Of a stretch of 64,000 nt of DNA, positions 26,065 to 36,149 are shown one piece after another; position 1 is the first letter of the stretch; each line of letters begins with the position of its first letter. The stretch comes from Xenophilus sp. Marseille-Q4582. Its GTDB lineage: Bacteria; Pseudomonadota; Gammaproteobacteria; Burkholderiales; Burkholderiaceae_C. The stretch is taken from NCBI RefSeq assembly GCF_916700565.1, contig NZ_CAKAKO010000002.1:558001-622000 (forward strand), read 5' to 3'. The notes under the pieces were generated by a model that was not told the origin of the DNA, did no database searches, and saw only the letters and a list, made by a program, of their open reading frames with translations. The position numbers and the translations under genes were made by a program.

Positions 26065-27765
26065 ATGCTTACCGTCAAACAGGATCTGCTGGCCGCCCTG
26101 GCCGAGGCGCTGGAGGCGCTCGTGCCCGGTGCCGGCGCCAAGGCCGCCTTCGAATCGCCCAAGGTCGCCGCGCACGGCGACTTCGCCTGCACGGCCGCCA
26201 TGCAGCTGGCCAAGCCGCTCAAGAAGAACCCGCGCCAGCTCGGCGAGGAACTGCGCGGCGCCCTGCTGGCACGGCCGGCCTACGCGCAGTGGGTGGACGC
26301 CATCGAGATCGCCGGCCCGGGCTTCCTGAACATCCGGCTCAAGCCCGCCGCCAAGCAGCAGGTGGTCAAGGAAGTGCTGGCGCAGGGCGCCGACTTCGGC
26401 CGCCAGCCCGCGCGGGCCGATGACCGCGTGCTGGTCGAATTCGTCTCCGCCAACCCCACCGGCCCGCTGCACGTGGGGCACGGGCGCCAGGCCGCGCTGG
26501 GCGACGCCATCTGCAGCCTGCTCGCGACGCAGGGCCGCCAGGTGCACCGCGAGTTCTACTACAACGACGCGGGCGTGCAGATCGACACGCTGACCAAGAG
26601 CACGCAACTGCGCGCCAAGGGCTTCAAGCCCGGCGACGACTGCTGGCCGACGGACCCCGAGAACCCGGCCAGCAAGGCCTTCTACAACGGCGACTACATC
26701 CAGGACATCGCGAACGACTTCCTGGCGAAGAAGACGGTGCAGGCCGACGACCGCAGCTTCACGGCCAATGGCGACGTCGAGGACTGGGACAACATCCGCC
26801 AGTTCGCCGTGGCCTACCTGCGCAACGAGCAGGACAAGGACCTGCAGGCCTTCCAGCTCAAGTTCGACCAGTACTACCTCGAATCGAGCCTCTACACCTC
26901 GGGCCGGGTCGAGGCCACCGTCCAGCGCCTGATCGCCAACGGCAAGACCTACGAACAGGACGGCGCGCTGTGGCTCAGGTCCACCGAGTACGGCGACGAC
27001 AAGGACCGCGTGATGCGCAAGAAGGACGGCACGTACACCTATTTCGTGCCCGACGTCGCGTACCACATCGCCAAGTGGGAGCGCGGCTTCCACCAGGTGG
27101 TCAACATCCAGGGCACCGACCACCACGGCACCATCGCGCGCGTGCGCGCCGGCCTGCAGGCGGCCGACGTCGGCATTCCGTCCGGCTACCCCGACTACGT
27201 GCTGCACACCATGGTGCGCGTGGTGCGCAACGGCGAAGAGGTCAAGATCAGCAAGCGCGCCGGCAGCTACGTGACCTTGCGCGACCTGATCGAGTGGACC
27301 AGCACGGATGCCGTGCGCTTCTTCCTGCTCAGCCGCAAGCCCGACACCGAATACACCTTCGATGTCGACCTGGCCGTGGCGAAGAACAACGACAACCCGG
27401 TCTACTACGTGCAGTACGCGCATGCGCGCATCTGCTCGGTGCTGGACAAGGAAGGCGCCGACGTGGCGGCGCTGCAAGGCGTGGACCTGTCGCCGCTGGC
27501 CACCGAGGCCGCGCAGCCGCTCATGCTGCTCCTGGCCAAGTACCCGGAGATGCTGACGGCCGCGGCACGCGACTTCGCGCCGCACGACGTGACCTTCTAC
27601 CTGCGCGAGCTGGCGGCCGCGTACCACAGCTACTACGACGCCGAGCGCATCCTCGTCGACGACGAAACGGTGAAGAAGGCCCGCCTCGCGCTGGTCGCCG
27701 CCACCGCACAGGTGCTGCACAATGGCCTGGCGGTGCTGGGTGTGAGCGCGCCGCGCAAGATGTGA
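26065..27765 (+). CDS. argS: Arginyl-tRNA synthetase
   Basis: 566 residues. Class I synthetase that charges tRNA-Arg. The HIGH-type motif is HVGHGRQ (near residue 137, inside [20 protein letters not shown]) and the KMSKS-type motif is KISKRAG near 395. The C-terminal anticodon-binding domain ends in [19 protein letters not shown], the canonical ArgS end. It is followed 13 nt later by the SPOR gene, and with dsbA makes a gene order I recall as common in this group. Confidence 0.97.
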   Translation: MLTVKQDLLAALAEALEALVPGAGAKAAFESPKVAAHGDFACTAAMQLAKPLKKNPRQLGEELRGALLARPAYAQWVDAIEIAGPGFLNIRLKPAAKQQVVKEVLAQGADFGRQPARADDRVLVEFVSANPTGPLHVGHGRQAALGDAICSLLATQGRQVHREFYYNDAGVQIDTLTKSTQLRAKGFKPGDDCWPTDPENPASKAFYNGDYIQDIANDFLAKKTVQADDRSFTANGDVEDWDNIRQFAVAYLRNEQDKDLQAFQLKFDQYYLESSLYTSGRVEATVQRLIANGKTYEQDGALWLRSTEYGDDKDRVMRKKDGTYTYFVPDVAYHIAKWERGFHQVVNIQGTDHHGTIARVRAGLQAADVGIPSGYPDYVLHTMVRVVRNGEEVKISKRAGSYVTLRDLIEWTSTDAVRFFLLSRKPDTEYTFDVDLAVAKNNDNPVYYVQYAHARICSVLDKEGADVAALQGVDLSPLATEAAQPLMLLLAKYPEMLTAAARDFAPHDVTFYLRELAAAYHSYYDAERILVDDETVKKARLALVAATAQVLHNGLAVLGVSAPRKM

Positions 27766-27778
27766 GCGGAAAGCATTC

Positions 27779-28567
27779 ATGAGATCCAGACAGAAGGGCA
27801 ACTTCCTCATCGGCCTGATCGTGGGCGGCGTGCTGGGGCTGGGCCTCGCGCTGGGCGTGGCCGTGTACGTCACCAAGGTGCCGGTGCCCTTCGTGAGCAA
27901 GCCGCAGACCCGCAGCGCCGACCAGGACGAGGCCGAAGCCCGCAGGAACCGCGACTGGGATCCGAATTCGCCGCTGGCCGGCCGCCCGCGTGCGCCGGCC
28001 GCGCCGGCCCCGGCACCCACCGCCGCGGCGCCCGTGCCCAGCGAAGTGCCGGCCGCGCCGCCCGTCGCCAGCGGCCCGGTGGCCGGCGGCCCGCTCACGG
28101 TGCCGGCCCCCGTCACCGTGCCGGCCCCGCCGCCGGCCGCACCGCGCCCGGCCGCGCCCGCGCAGCCGGCCCCGCCGATCACGGTCAATCCGATCCGCCC
28201 GGGCGCGCAGGGCTCCGCCTCGTCCGACCCGCTGGGCGATTTCGCGCGCGCCCGCGCCGGTGGCAGCAGCAACAACAGCAGCAGCACGGCGGTGGCCGCC
28301 GCTTCGCCGGCGACCACGCCCAGCGACGATCCCTTCATCTACTTCGTGCAGGCCGGCGCCTTCCGCACCCAGGACGATGCCGATGCGCAGCGCGCGCGGC
28401 TCTCCATGATGGGCGTGGAGGCGCGCGTGACCGAACGCGAGCAGGCCGGCCGCACCGTCTACCGCGTGCGCGTGGGGCCCTTCGGCAAGAAGGACGATGC
28501 CGACCGCGCCAAGAGCCGCCTGGAAGGCAACGGTTTCGAATCGGCGCTGGTGCGCGTGCAGCGATAG
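27779..28567 (+). CDS. SPOR-domain membrane protein
   Basis: 262 residues. One N-terminal membrane segment (about residues 9-32; FLIGLIVGGVLGLGLALGVAVYV), a long Ala/Pro-rich periplasmic linker (about 65-140), and a C-terminal SPOR domain (about 180-262; FIYFVQAGAFRTQDDAD and YRVRVGPFGKKDDA). SPOR domains bind denuded septal peptidoglycan, so the protein probably acts at the division site like FtsN. It lies 13 nt after argS. Confidence 0.92.
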   Translation: MRSRQKGNFLIGLIVGGVLGLGLALGVAVYVTKVPVPFVSKPQTRSADQDEAEARRNRDWDPNSPLAGRPRAPAAPAPAPTAAAPVPSEVPAAPPVASGPVAGGPLTVPAPVTVPAPPPAAPRPAAPAQPAPPITVNPIRPGAQGSASSDPLGDFARARAGGSSNNSSSTAVAAASPATTPSDDPFIYFVQAGAFRTQDDADAQRARLSMMGVEARVTEREQAGRTVYRVRVGPFGKKDDADRAKSRLEGNGFESALVRVQR

Positions 28568-28697
28568 GCGCATTCAGTGTGAGGTGCCGGGCGGTGGGCT
28601 CGAAGGGCCCGCAGTGCCGGTGAACCGCCACCCGAACATCGGCAGGGAACTCGGCGCTGCGCTCGGGCTCTGTCAGCAGCACAGGAGAAGTATTCCC

Positions 28698-29351
28698 ATG
28701 TCCATGAACCGTCGTGATTTTTCGCTGGCTTCGGCCGCCCTGGGGTTGGCGAGCCTCGCCCCCGCCGTCCATGCCCAGTCGGCGCCCTTCGCCGCAGGCG
28801 AGGACTACGCCGTGCTCAAGAAGCCCGCGCCCACCGACGCGCCTGCCGGCAAGGTCGAGGTGGTGGAGTTCTTCTCGTACAACTGCCCGCACTGCGCCAC
28901 CTTCGAGCCTGCGTTGGAGGCCTGGTCCAGGAAGATGCCGGCCAACGCCGTGCTGCGCCGCGTGCCCGTGCCCTTCGTGGGCAGCGACGTGGCGACCAAG
29001 CAGAAGCTCTACTACACGCTCGAAGCCATGGGCAAGCTCGACGAGTTGCACATGAAGGTCTTCCAGGCCATCCACGTGGACCGCCAGCGCCTGTTCGGCG
29101 ATGCTGCCGTGCTGGAATGGGCGGGCAAGCAGCCCGGCATCGACGCCAAGAGGTTCGAGGAAACCTTCAAGTCCTTCGGCGTGGCGGGCAAGGTGCAGCG
29201 CGCGGGCCAGCTCACGCAGGCCTACGACATCCCTGGCACGCCGGCCATGGGCGTGGCCGGCCGCTGGTACGTGGACGGCGGCATGGGCAAGACGCTGCCG
29301 CGCATGCTGCAGATCTGCGATTACCTGGTGGGGCAGGCGGCGAAGACCTGA
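28698..29351 (+). CDS. dsbA: Thiol:disulfide interchange protein DsbA
   Basis: 217 residues from the ATG at 28698, with AGGAG at 28683-28687. Signal peptide ends near AVHAQ (residue 27). Active site C63-P-H-C66 in SYNCPHCATF, with the cis-Pro loop GTPAMGV near residue 175. It is the periplasmic oxidase that introduces disulfide bonds into exported proteins. The 130-bp gap after the SPOR gene shows no clear promoter. A strong terminator follows, separating it from lptA. Confidence 0.93.
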   Translation: MSMNRRDFSLASAALGLASLAPAVHAQSAPFAAGEDYAVLKKPAPTDAPAGKVEVVEFFSYNCPHCATFEPALEAWSRKMPANAVLRRVPVPFVGSDVATKQKLYYTLEAMGKLDELHMKVFQAIHVDRQRLFGDAAVLEWAGKQPGIDAKRFEETFKSFGVAGKVQRAGQLTQAYDIPGTPAMGVAGRWYVDGGMGKTLPRMLQICDYLVGQAAKT

Positions 29352-29397
29352 AGGTCCCCAAGACCACAGCGCCTTGGCGCCCGTGTCAACCCCTCCG

Positions 29398-29424
29398 AGC
29401 CCGCTGCTGCGGGCTTCGTTTTTT
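29398..29424 (+). terminator. Intrinsic terminator after dsbA
   Basis: Perfect stem AGCCCGC-TGCT-GCGGGCT (29398-29415) followed by TCGTTTTTT (29416-29424). Confidence 0.92.
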
Positions 29425-29477
29425 CCGGGGGGCGTCGCCCCAGGCGCTCTTACAATGAACGCAAGTTTCGTGCCTTT

Positions 29478-30179
29478 ATGACTACGCACTTTCCCCCCCG
29501 CCTTTCCCGCCTGCTGCGCCCCGGTGCGGCGGCAGTCCTGTGCGCGTTGGCGCTGGGCGGCGCAGGCACGGCGATGGCCGAGCGCGCCGATCGCAACAAG
29601 CCCATGAACATCGAAGCCGATGCGATGCGCTATGACGACATCAAGCAGACCACCGTGTTCACGGGGCGCGTGGTGGTCACCAAGGGCACCATCATCATCC
29701 GTGGCGCGCGCATCGACGTGCGCCAGGACCCGGACGGCTACCAGTACGGCGTGGTGACGGCCGCGCCGGGCCAGCGCGCCTACTACAAGCAAAAGCGCGA
29801 CGCCGGTCCCGACGAATGGATCGAGGGCGAGTCCGAAGTCATCGAATACGACGGCCGCGCCGACAACGTCAAGTTCATCCGCCGCGCCGTGATGCGCCGG
29901 CTGGTGGGCGCCAAGGTCAACGACGAGACCACCGGCCCGCTGATCGTCTACGACCAGAGCAACGACACCTTCACCGTCAACGGCGCGGCGCTGCCGCCCG
30001 ACGCCAGCGTGTCGGCCCCGGGCAGCGGCGGCCGGGTGCGGGCCGTGCTGGCGCCACGCGCCGGCACGGAAGGCGCCCAGCCGGCGCCGCCCGCCGCGCC
30101 TGCGCCCGGCAACGGGCGCAACCTGCGGCCCAGCACCACGCTGGACGGCGCGCCGGCCACCGAGGGATCCCGCCCGTGA
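29478..30179 (+). CDS. lptA: LPS transport periplasmic protein LptA
   Basis: 233 residues. Signal peptide to about residue 33 (VLCALALGGAGTAMA), then the OstA/LptA beta-jellyroll (NKPMNIEADAMRYDDIKQTTVFTG near 40-62) that forms the periplasmic bridge carrying lipopolysaccharide to the outer membrane. The C-terminal 50 residues are an Ala/Pro-rich tail absent from short LptA proteins. The stop overlaps the lptB start (GTGA). lptC, usually just upstream, is absent here. TACAAT at 29451-29456 may be its -10 box. Confidence 0.93.
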   Translation: MTTHFPPRLSRLLRPGAAAVLCALALGGAGTAMAERADRNKPMNIEADAMRYDDIKQTTVFTGRVVVTKGTIIIRGARIDVRQDPDGYQYGVVTAAPGQRAYYKQKRDAGPDEWIEGESEVIEYDGRADNVKFIRRAVMRRLVGAKVNDETTGPLIVYDQSNDTFTVNGAALPPDASVSAPGSGGRVRAVLAPRAGTEGAQPAPPAAPAPGNGRNLRPSTTLDGAPATEGSRP

Positions 30180-30988
30180 GCGACCCCGTCCTGGACAGCG
30201 CCGCAGGCGCGGCGCCCGGCGGCGCATTGGCCGGCGACAGTCTGCTGCAGGCCCGGGGCCTGCAAAAGAGCTACGGCAGCCGCAAGGTGGTCAAGAACGT
30301 CTCGCTCGAAGTGCGCAAGGGCGAGGTGGTGGGACTGCTGGGGCCCAACGGCGCCGGCAAGACCACCTCCTTCTACATGATCGTGGGGCTGGTGCGCGCC
30401 GATGCCGGCAGCATCACCATCGACGGCGAGGACGTGGCGCACATGCCCATCCACCGCCGTGCGCGCATGGGCCTGTCGTACCTGCCGCAGGAGGCGTCCA
30501 TCTTCCGCAAGCTCAGCGTGGAAGACAACGTGCGCGCCGTGCTGGAACTGCAGCGCGAGCCCGACGCCGGCGGCCGCCTGCTGCCGCTGAGCAAGGCGCG
30601 CATCGAGGAGCGCCTGTCCGAGCTGCTGGCCGACCTGCGCGTGGACCACCTGCGCGCGTCGCCTGCATTGGCCCTGTCGGGCGGCGAGCGCCGCCGCGTG
30701 GAGATCGCGCGGGCGCTGGCCACGCAGCCGCGCTTCATCCTGCTGGACGAGCCCTTCGCCGGCATCGACCCGATCGCGGTGATCGAGATCCAGAACATCA
30801 TCAAGCTTCTGAAGGAGCGCGGGATCGGCGTGCTGATCACCGACCACAACGTGCGTGAGACGCTGGGCATCTGCGATCACGCGTTCATCATCAGCGACGG
30901 GCAAGTGCTGGCACAAGGCACGCCTTCGGAGATCGTCGACAACGCCGAGGTGCGCCGCGTGTACCTGGGCGAGCACTTCCGCATGTAA
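30176..30988 (+). CDS. lptB: LPS export ABC transporter ATP-binding protein LptB
   Basis: 270 residues from a GTG start that overlaps the lptA stop. ATPase motifs: Walker A GPNGAGKTT near residue 57, signature LSGGERRR near 165, Walker B FILLDEPFAGID near 183, and switch His in ITDHNVRE. It powers LPS extraction with LptFG in the inner membrane. An N-terminal extension of about 20 residues precedes the conserved LQARGLQKSYGSRKVV. rpoN follows after 14 nt, as in most proteobacteria. Confidence 0.96.
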   Translation: MSDPVLDSAAGAAPGGALAGDSLLQARGLQKSYGSRKVVKNVSLEVRKGEVVGLLGPNGAGKTTSFYMIVGLVRADAGSITIDGEDVAHMPIHRRARMGLSYLPQEASIFRKLSVEDNVRAVLELQREPDAGGRLLPLSKARIEERLSELLADLRVDHLRASPALALSGGERRRVEIARALATQPRFILLDEPFAGIDPIAVIEIQNIIKLLKERGIGVLITDHNVRETLGICDHAFIISDGQVLAQGTPSEIVDNAEVRRVYLGEHFRM

Positions 30989-31002
30989 GCGGCCCGTTCC
31001 GT

Positions 31003-32601
31003 ATGAAGCAGGGCCTGTCTCTTCGCGTCTCCCAGCATCTGGCGCTCACGCCGCAGCTGCAGCAATCGATCCGGCTGCTGCAGCTGTCCACGCTGGAGCT
31101 GAGCCAGGAAATCGAGCAGATGCTCGACGACAACCCCTTCCTGGAACGCCAGACCGAAGAGGCGACGCGCGAGGAATTCGGCGTCGACCAGGCCGATGCG
31201 CCCGCGCCGCGCGAAGAGCGTGAAGACGGTGCCGACCATGCGTCGCCCGCCACCAGCACCAGCTCCACCGAATCCACGGCCGAGTCGGCGTCGGAGACCG
31301 ACAGCGCGGCGTCGGACGCCCCCGAGTCCGAACCCGACTGGGATGGCGACGGCACGACCGACATCGCGGCCGATGACAGCGAGTGGGGCGGCGACGCGCC
31401 CGCGCGCAACAACGGCACCGGCGACGACGAGCGCGCCGACGCCACCGAACTGGCGCGCAGCCAGGAGTCATTGCAGGACCACCTGCACCGCCAGGCCCTG
31501 GCGCTGCGCCTGTCGCCCGAGGATTCGGCCGCGCTGCGTTTCCTGATCGAATCCCTCAACGAAGACGGTTATCTCGAGGATTCGCTGCCGGCACTGGCCT
31601 CGGGCCTGGCCGGCGACGACAACGACGAGTTCGACGAACTGGTGCACCACTTCCAGGTGGCGCTGGGCCTGCTGCAGAGCCTGGAGCCGGTGGGCGTGGG
31701 CGCGCGCGACCTGGGCGAATGCCTGGCCATCCAGCTGCGCGCGCTGGCGCGCGAGCAGGAGGAAGAGGGCACGGACGACGAGGACGCCGAGGCGGTGATG
31801 AAAGTGGCGCTGGCCATGTGCAAGCAGCCGCTGGACCTGCTGGCCAAGCGCGACTTCAAGCGGCTGGCCGCGCTCACGCATGCACGCGAGGAGCATGTGC
31901 GCCAGGCGCTGCAGCTGATCGCACGGCTGGAGCCCAAGCCGGGCCGCAAGTTCGTGGACGTGGAGCGCAACGTCATCGTGCCCGACGTGATCGTCACGCG
32001 CACGGGCCGCGGTGCCCACATGAAGCTGCGCGTGCAACTCAACCCCGACGTGATGCCGCGCCTGCGCGTGCACGACATCTACGCCGGCGCGCTCAAGTCG
32101 CACAAGGGCGAGGGCAGCCAGGCGCTGGGCCAGCGGCTGCAGGAGGCGCGCTGGTTCATCAAGAACATCCAGCAGCGCTTCGACACCATCCTGCGCGTGT
32201 CCAACGCCATCGTCGAGCGGCAGAAGAACTTCTTCGTGCACGGCGAGCTGGCCATGCGCCCGCTGGTGCTGCGCGAGATCGCCGACGAGCTGGGCCTGCA
32301 CGAGTCCACCATCAGCCGCGTGACCACCGCCAAGTACATGGCCACGCCCTTCGGCACGGTGGAGCTGAAGTACTTCTTCGGCTCGGCCCTGGGCACCGAG
32401 ACCGGCGGCAACGCCTCCAGCACCGCGGTGCGCGCCCTGATCAAGCAGTTCGTCGGCGCCGAAAGCGCCAAGAAGCCGCTGTCGGACAGCCAGATCTCCG
32501 AGATGCTCAAGGAGCAGGGCATCGAGTGCGCGCGCCGCACCGTCGCCAAGTACCGCGAGGCGCTGCGCATCGCGCCGGCGAACCTGCGCAAGGCGCTGTA
32601 G
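31003..32601 (+). CDS. rpoN: RNA polymerase sigma-54 factor
   Basis: 532 residues. Region I (Gln/Leu-rich activator-contact region) is residues 1-50 (LALTPQLQQSIRLLQLSTLE); an acidic Asp/Glu/Ser-rich region II spans about 55-160 and is long; the core-binding and DNA-binding parts end in the RpoN box ARRTVAKYREAL near 510. It directs transcription from -24/-12 promoters with AAA+ activators such as NorR, encoded 6 kb away. Downstream hpf and ptsN, the usual neighbours, are missing here. Confidence 0.97.
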   Translation: MKQGLSLRVSQHLALTPQLQQSIRLLQLSTLELSQEIEQMLDDNPFLERQTEEATREEFGVDQADAPAPREEREDGADHASPATSTSSTESTAESASETDSAASDAPESEPDWDGDGTTDIAADDSEWGGDAPARNNGTGDDERADATELARSQESLQDHLHRQALALRLSPEDSAALRFLIESLNEDGYLEDSLPALASGLAGDDNDEFDELVHHFQVALGLLQSLEPVGVGARDLGECLAIQLRALAREQEEEGTDDEDAEAVMKVALAMCKQPLDLLAKRDFKRLAALTHAREEHVRQALQLIARLEPKPGRKFVDVERNVIVPDVIVTRTGRGAHMKLRVQLNPDVMPRLRVHDIYAGALKSHKGEGSQALGQRLQEARWFIKNIQQRFDTILRVSNAIVERQKNFFVHGELAMRPLVLREIADELGLHESTISRVTTAKYMATPFGTVELKYFFGSALGTETGGNASSTAVRALIKQFVGAESAKKPLSDSQISEMLKEQGIECARRTVAKYREALRIAPANLRKAL

Positions 32602-32625
32602 GGCCTGCCCTCCGCCCGCGCGCCG

Positions 32626-33372
32626 TCAGTGCTGCGTGACGACGATGGGCGCGCCTTTCGTGATGATCATCGTGTGCTCGTACTGCGCGGACAGGTTCCC
32701 GCGGGCGCCGGCCAGCGTCCAGCCGTCGGAGGTCTCGGTGACGGTGCGGCTCTTGGTCGACAGGAAGGGCTCGATGGTGATGACCATGCCTTCCTGCAGG
32801 ATGCGCCGGTCCGCGGGGTCGAAGTAGCCGGCGATGTGGTCCGGCGCCTCGTGCAGTGCGCGCCCGACGCCGTGGCTTCCGAGGTTCTCGATGACCTTGA
32901 AGCCGTACGCCTTCGCGGTGCGCTCGATGGCCCCGCCGATGCCGTTGACCGGCTGCCCCGCCCGGGCGCGCTTCATGGCCTCGGCGAGCGCCGCGCGGGT
33001 AGCGTGGCACAGGCGCGTCTTCTGCGCAGTGGAGGGCGGCACGACGGTGGTTCCGCCGGTGTCGGCGAAATAGCCGCCGAGTTCCGCAGACACGTCGACG
33101 TTCAGGACGTCGCCGGCCCGGATGACCCGGTCCCCGGGAATGCCGTGCGCCGCCTGCTCGTTGATGCTGATGCACGTCGCGGCCGGGAAGCCGTAGGTCA
33201 GCCTCGGCGCCGACTGCGCGCCGTGCTCCTCCAGGAGCCGTTCGCCGAGCCGGTCGAGTTCGCGGGTGGTCATGCCGGGTTCCGCGGCATCGAGCATCCG
33301 CTGCAGCGTCAGCGAGACGATCCTGCCGATGCGTTTCAGTGCGACGACGTCGTCTTGGGTTTCGATGGTCAT
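32626..33372 (-). CDS. map: Type I methionine aminopeptidase
   Basis: 248 residues. It removes the initiator Met from nascent proteins. The metal ligands of the pita-bread fold are visible: two Asp in NVDVSAELGGYFADTGGT (near 92-110), His in HGVGRALHEAP, Glu in ITIEPFLSTK and Glu in YEHTMIIT near the C-terminus. It converges with rpoN and is separated from the NO operon upstream by a terminator, so it is a separate unit. Not next to rpsB/tsf, so it may be a second, accessory map copy. Confidence 0.9.
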   Translation of the reverse strand: MTIETQDDVVALKRIGRIVSLTLQRMLDAAEPGMTTRELDRLGERLLEEHGAQSAPRLTYGFPAATCISINEQAAHGIPGDRVIRAGDVLNVDVSAELGGYFADTGGTTVVPPSTAQKTRLCHATRAALAEAMKRARAGQPVNGIGGAIERTAKAYGFKVIENLGSHGVGRALHEAPDHIAGYFDPADRRILQEGMVITIEPFLSTKSRTVTETSDGWTLAGARGNLSAQYEHTMIITKGAPIVVTQH

Positions 33373-33422
33373 GAAGGGTCCTGTTGCGTCGGGGCCGATT
33401 CTGACCCGATGCCGGCGCCGTG

Positions 33423-33466
33423 AAAACAGCGCCGCCGGGCCGAGGTCGAAGCTCGCGCCCGGCGGC
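33423..33466 (-). terminator. Intrinsic terminator of the nirK-ytfE-norB-fdxA operon
   Basis: Ten-bp arms GCCGCCGGGC (33431-33440) and GCCCGGCGGC (33457-33466) with an inner CGAG/CTCG stem. On the minus strand the hairpin is followed by GCTGTTTT. It lies 18 nt after the fdxA stop. Confidence 0.8.
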
Positions 33467-33483
33467 GGCTGGAATGGGACGCC

Positions 33484-33810
33484 TCAGCCTTCGTCCAGCA
33501 GATGGCGCTTGTCGGCCACGTCGGCCCAGGCGTCGGCATCGGGCAGGGCCCCGTGGCCGCGGACGATCAACGGCCAGACCTTGGCGAGCCGCGCGTTCAG
33601 CGGCAGGAAGTCGCGCTGGTCCGGCGGCGTGTCCTCGTCGAAGAAGATCGCGTGCACCGGGCACTCGGGCACGCACAGGGCGCAGTCGATGCAGTCGTCG
33701 GGGTCGATCGCCAGCATGTTCGGCCCCTCGCGGAAGGCGTCGACGGGGCAGACCTCGACGCAGTCCGTGTACTTGCAGCGGATGCAGGCCTCGGTGACGA
33801 CGTGGGTCAT
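33484..33810 (-). CDS. fdxA: Seven-iron ferredoxin (FdxA type)
   Basis: 108 residues. Cysteine sets C9, C12, C17, C21 and C40-x2-C43-x2-C46-x3-C50-Pro suit one 3Fe-4S and one 4Fe-4S cluster; the C-terminal extension ([15 protein letters not shown]) is typical of FdxA. It is a cytoplasmic electron carrier. It is the last gene of the NO operon, 19 nt after norB. Since quinol-type NorB takes electrons from the quinone pool, this ferredoxin more likely serves iron-sulfur repair with YtfE or another reductase; that is inference. Confidence 0.88.
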   Translation of the reverse strand: MTHVVTEACIRCKYTDCVEVCPVDAFREGPNMLAIDPDDCIDCALCVPECPVHAIFFDEDTPPDQRDFLPLNARLAKVWPLIVRGHGALPDADAWADVADKRHLLDEG

Positions 33811-33829
33811 CGCGCGGGCCTGCCCCGAA

Positions 33830-36124
33830 TCAGCGGGCTGCGGGCTGCAGCAGCGGGTCGGCGTGTCCCGCCGCGCTGCGCCCGGCCAGGCCCAGCACCA
33901 CCTGCCAGGCCATCGCGACCGCGCCGACGATGAACACTACGTCGCCGAAGGTGCGCACCCAGCGCAGCGTCACCAGGATCGGCTGCTGCATGAAGGCCTC
34001 GCTGCGGGCGTACCACAGGCCCTCGGTCACGCTGGCGTGGAATTGGATGAAGCCGATCGGCAGCAGGCTGGTGGCGATCATCAGCACCAGGCCGGCGTTC
34101 AGGCCCCAGAAGGCGGTCTTCATCAGCCCCTCGCTGAACACGAACTGCGGCCGCACGTAGCGCAGCACCAGCAGCGTGAAGCCCAGCGCCAGGAAGCCGT
34201 AGACGCCGAACAGGGCCGAGTGCGCGTGCACGGGCGTGGTGTTCAGGCCCTGGATGTAGTACAGCGAGATCGGCGGGTTGATCATGAAGCCGAAGACGCC
34301 CGCGCCCAGCATGTTCCAGAAGGCCACGGCGACGAAGCAGGCCAGCGGCCACTTGAGGTTGGCCATCCACGGCGCGCGGGTCTTCAGGCGCGAGTTCTCC
34401 CAGGCCTCGTGGCCCAGCACGATCAGCGGCACCACCTCCAGCGCGCTGAAGGCCGCGCCCACCGCCATCACCGGCGTGGTGGTGCCGGCGAAGTACAGGT
34501 GGTGGAAGGTGCCCGGGATGCCGCCCAGCAGGAAGAGCGACGCCGAGGCCAGGCTGGCCGAGGTGGCCATCGACCGCGACACCAGCCCCATGCTGCTGAA
34601 GACGAAGGCCAGCGCGGTGGTGGCGAAGACCTCGAAGAAGCCCTCCACCCACAGGTGCACCACCCACCAGCGCCAGTACTCCATCACCGACAGGCTGGTG
34701 CGCTCGCCGTAGAACAGGCCCGCGCCGTAGAACAGGCCGATCGCGCCCACCGAGGCGGTGAGCAGGGCCAGCAGGTTCTTGTCTTCCTTCTTGCCCGATG
34801 TGCTGCGTGCGAACAGCGCCGGCAGCACGCCGCGCAGCATCAGCACCAGCCACAGCAGGATGCCGACCCACTTGAGGATCTGCCAGATGCGGCCCAGGTC
34901 CACGTACTCGTAGCCCTGGTGGCCGAGCCAGAAGTTCCATTCGGCCGGCATCCTGTGCGCGATGGCCAGCCAGTTGCCGACGAAGGAGCCGACGCACACG
35001 AACACCAGCGCCCAGAACAGCACGTCCACGCCCAGCTTCTGGAACTTCGGGTCCTTGCCGCCGTTGATGACGGGCGCGAGGAACAGGCCCACGGCGAGGA
35101 AACCGGTGGCGATCCAGAACAGCGCGCTCTGGATGTGCCAGGTGCGCGTGAGCGAGTAGGGGAACCACTGCGACACGTCGATGCCGTAGAACTGCTGGCC
35201 CTCCAGCGTGTAGTGCGCCGTGAAGCCGCCGATGAACACCTGGAAGACGAACAGCGCCACCACCAGGAACAGGTACTTGCCCAAGGCGCGCTGCGAGGGC
35301 GTGAGGGCGAAGGTCGTGAGCGGGTCGCGCGCGGGGGCGGCGGGCTGCGGCTCGTCGTGCCGGCGCAGGAAGGACCAGCCCCACACCAGGAAGCCCACGC
35401 CCGCCAGCAGCACCACCACGCTGGCGATCGACCAGACCACGTTCTCGCTGCTGGGCACGTTGCCGATCAGCGGCTCGTGCGGCCAGTTGTTGGTGTAGGT
35501 CACCTTGCTGTTCGGGCGCTCGGTGGCGGCGGCCCAGGCAGTCCAGAAGAAGAAGTGCGTGAGCTGCTGGCGCCGCTCGGCGCTGGGCAGCGTGTTCTCC
35601 TTCATGGCGAAGCTCTCGCGGCTCTTCTTCAGCGCGGGCGCGTCGGAGAAGAGCTGGTCGTAGTAGGCGGCGACCTGGGCGATGGCCTCGGCGCGGCGCT
35701 CGCTCACCACCAGCCTGTTCTCGCCGTCGACGCGGTTGCCGCGGTACTCGGCGCGCAGCTCGGCGCGCAGCGCGCCCTGGCGGCTGTCGTCCAACTCGGC
35801 ATAGGGCTTGCCGTGGCGCTCCTGCGCGGCCAGGTCGAGCCAGGCGCTCAGCTCGCGGTGCAGCCAGTCGGCCGTCCAGTCGGGCGCCTGGTAGGCGCCG
35901 TGGCCCCAGATGGAGCCGAGCTGCATGCCGCCCACCGACTGCCAGGCGGTCTGGCCGTCGAGGATGTCCTTCTCGGTGAACAGCGCCTTGCCGCTGCTGC
36001 TGGCCACCTGCGCGGGGATCGGCGGCGCCGAGCGGTAGATGTCCGCGCCGAAGTAGCCCAGCAGCGAGAACATGACGATGCACAGGCCGATCAGCGTGTA
36101 CCAGTGCTTCTTGTAGGGACCCAT
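33830..36124 (-). CDS. norB: Quinol-dependent nitric oxide reductase (qNor)
   Basis: 764 residues, single-subunit qNor length. After TM1 there is the quinol-type periplasmic extension (residues about 32-225; [19 protein letters not shown]), so no NorC is needed. Expected ligands are present: H330 and H635 for low-spin haem b, H633 for haem b3, and H490, H541, H542 with E494 for the non-haem iron. It reduces 2 NO to N2O with quinol electrons in the inner membrane. It sits 25 nt after ytfE in the NorR-controlled operon. Confidence 0.96.
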   Translation of the reverse strand: MGPYKKHWYTLIGLCIVMFSLLGYFGADIYRSAPPIPAQVASSSGKALFTEKDILDGQTAWQSVGGMQLGSIWGHGAYQAPDWTADWLHRELSAWLDLAAQERHGKPYAELDDSRQGALRAELRAEYRGNRVDGENRLVVSERRAEAIAQVAAYYDQLFSDAPALKKSRESFAMKENTLPSAERRQQLTHFFFWTAWAAATERPNSKVTYTNNWPHEPLIGNVPSSENVVWSIASVVVLLAGVGFLVWGWSFLRRHDEPQPAAPARDPLTTFALTPSQRALGKYLFLVVALFVFQVFIGGFTAHYTLEGQQFYGIDVSQWFPYSLTRTWHIQSALFWIATGFLAVGLFLAPVINGGKDPKFQKLGVDVLFWALVFVCVGSFVGNWLAIAHRMPAEWNFWLGHQGYEYVDLGRIWQILKWVGILLWLVLMLRGVLPALFARSTSGKKEDKNLLALLTASVGAIGLFYGAGLFYGERTSLSVMEYWRWWVVHLWVEGFFEVFATTALAFVFSSMGLVSRSMATSASLASASLFLLGGIPGTFHHLYFAGTTTPVMAVGAAFSALEVVPLIVLGHEAWENSRLKTRAPWMANLKWPLACFVAVAFWNMLGAGVFGFMINPPISLYYIQGLNTTPVHAHSALFGVYGFLALGFTLLVLRYVRPQFVFSEGLMKTAFWGLNAGLVLMIATSLLPIGFIQFHASVTEGLWYARSEAFMQQPILVTLRWVRTFGDVVFIVGAVAMAWQVVLGLAGRSAAGHADPLLQPAAR

Positions 36125-36149
36125 GGTGTCTTCTCCTCGTGGGATGCGT

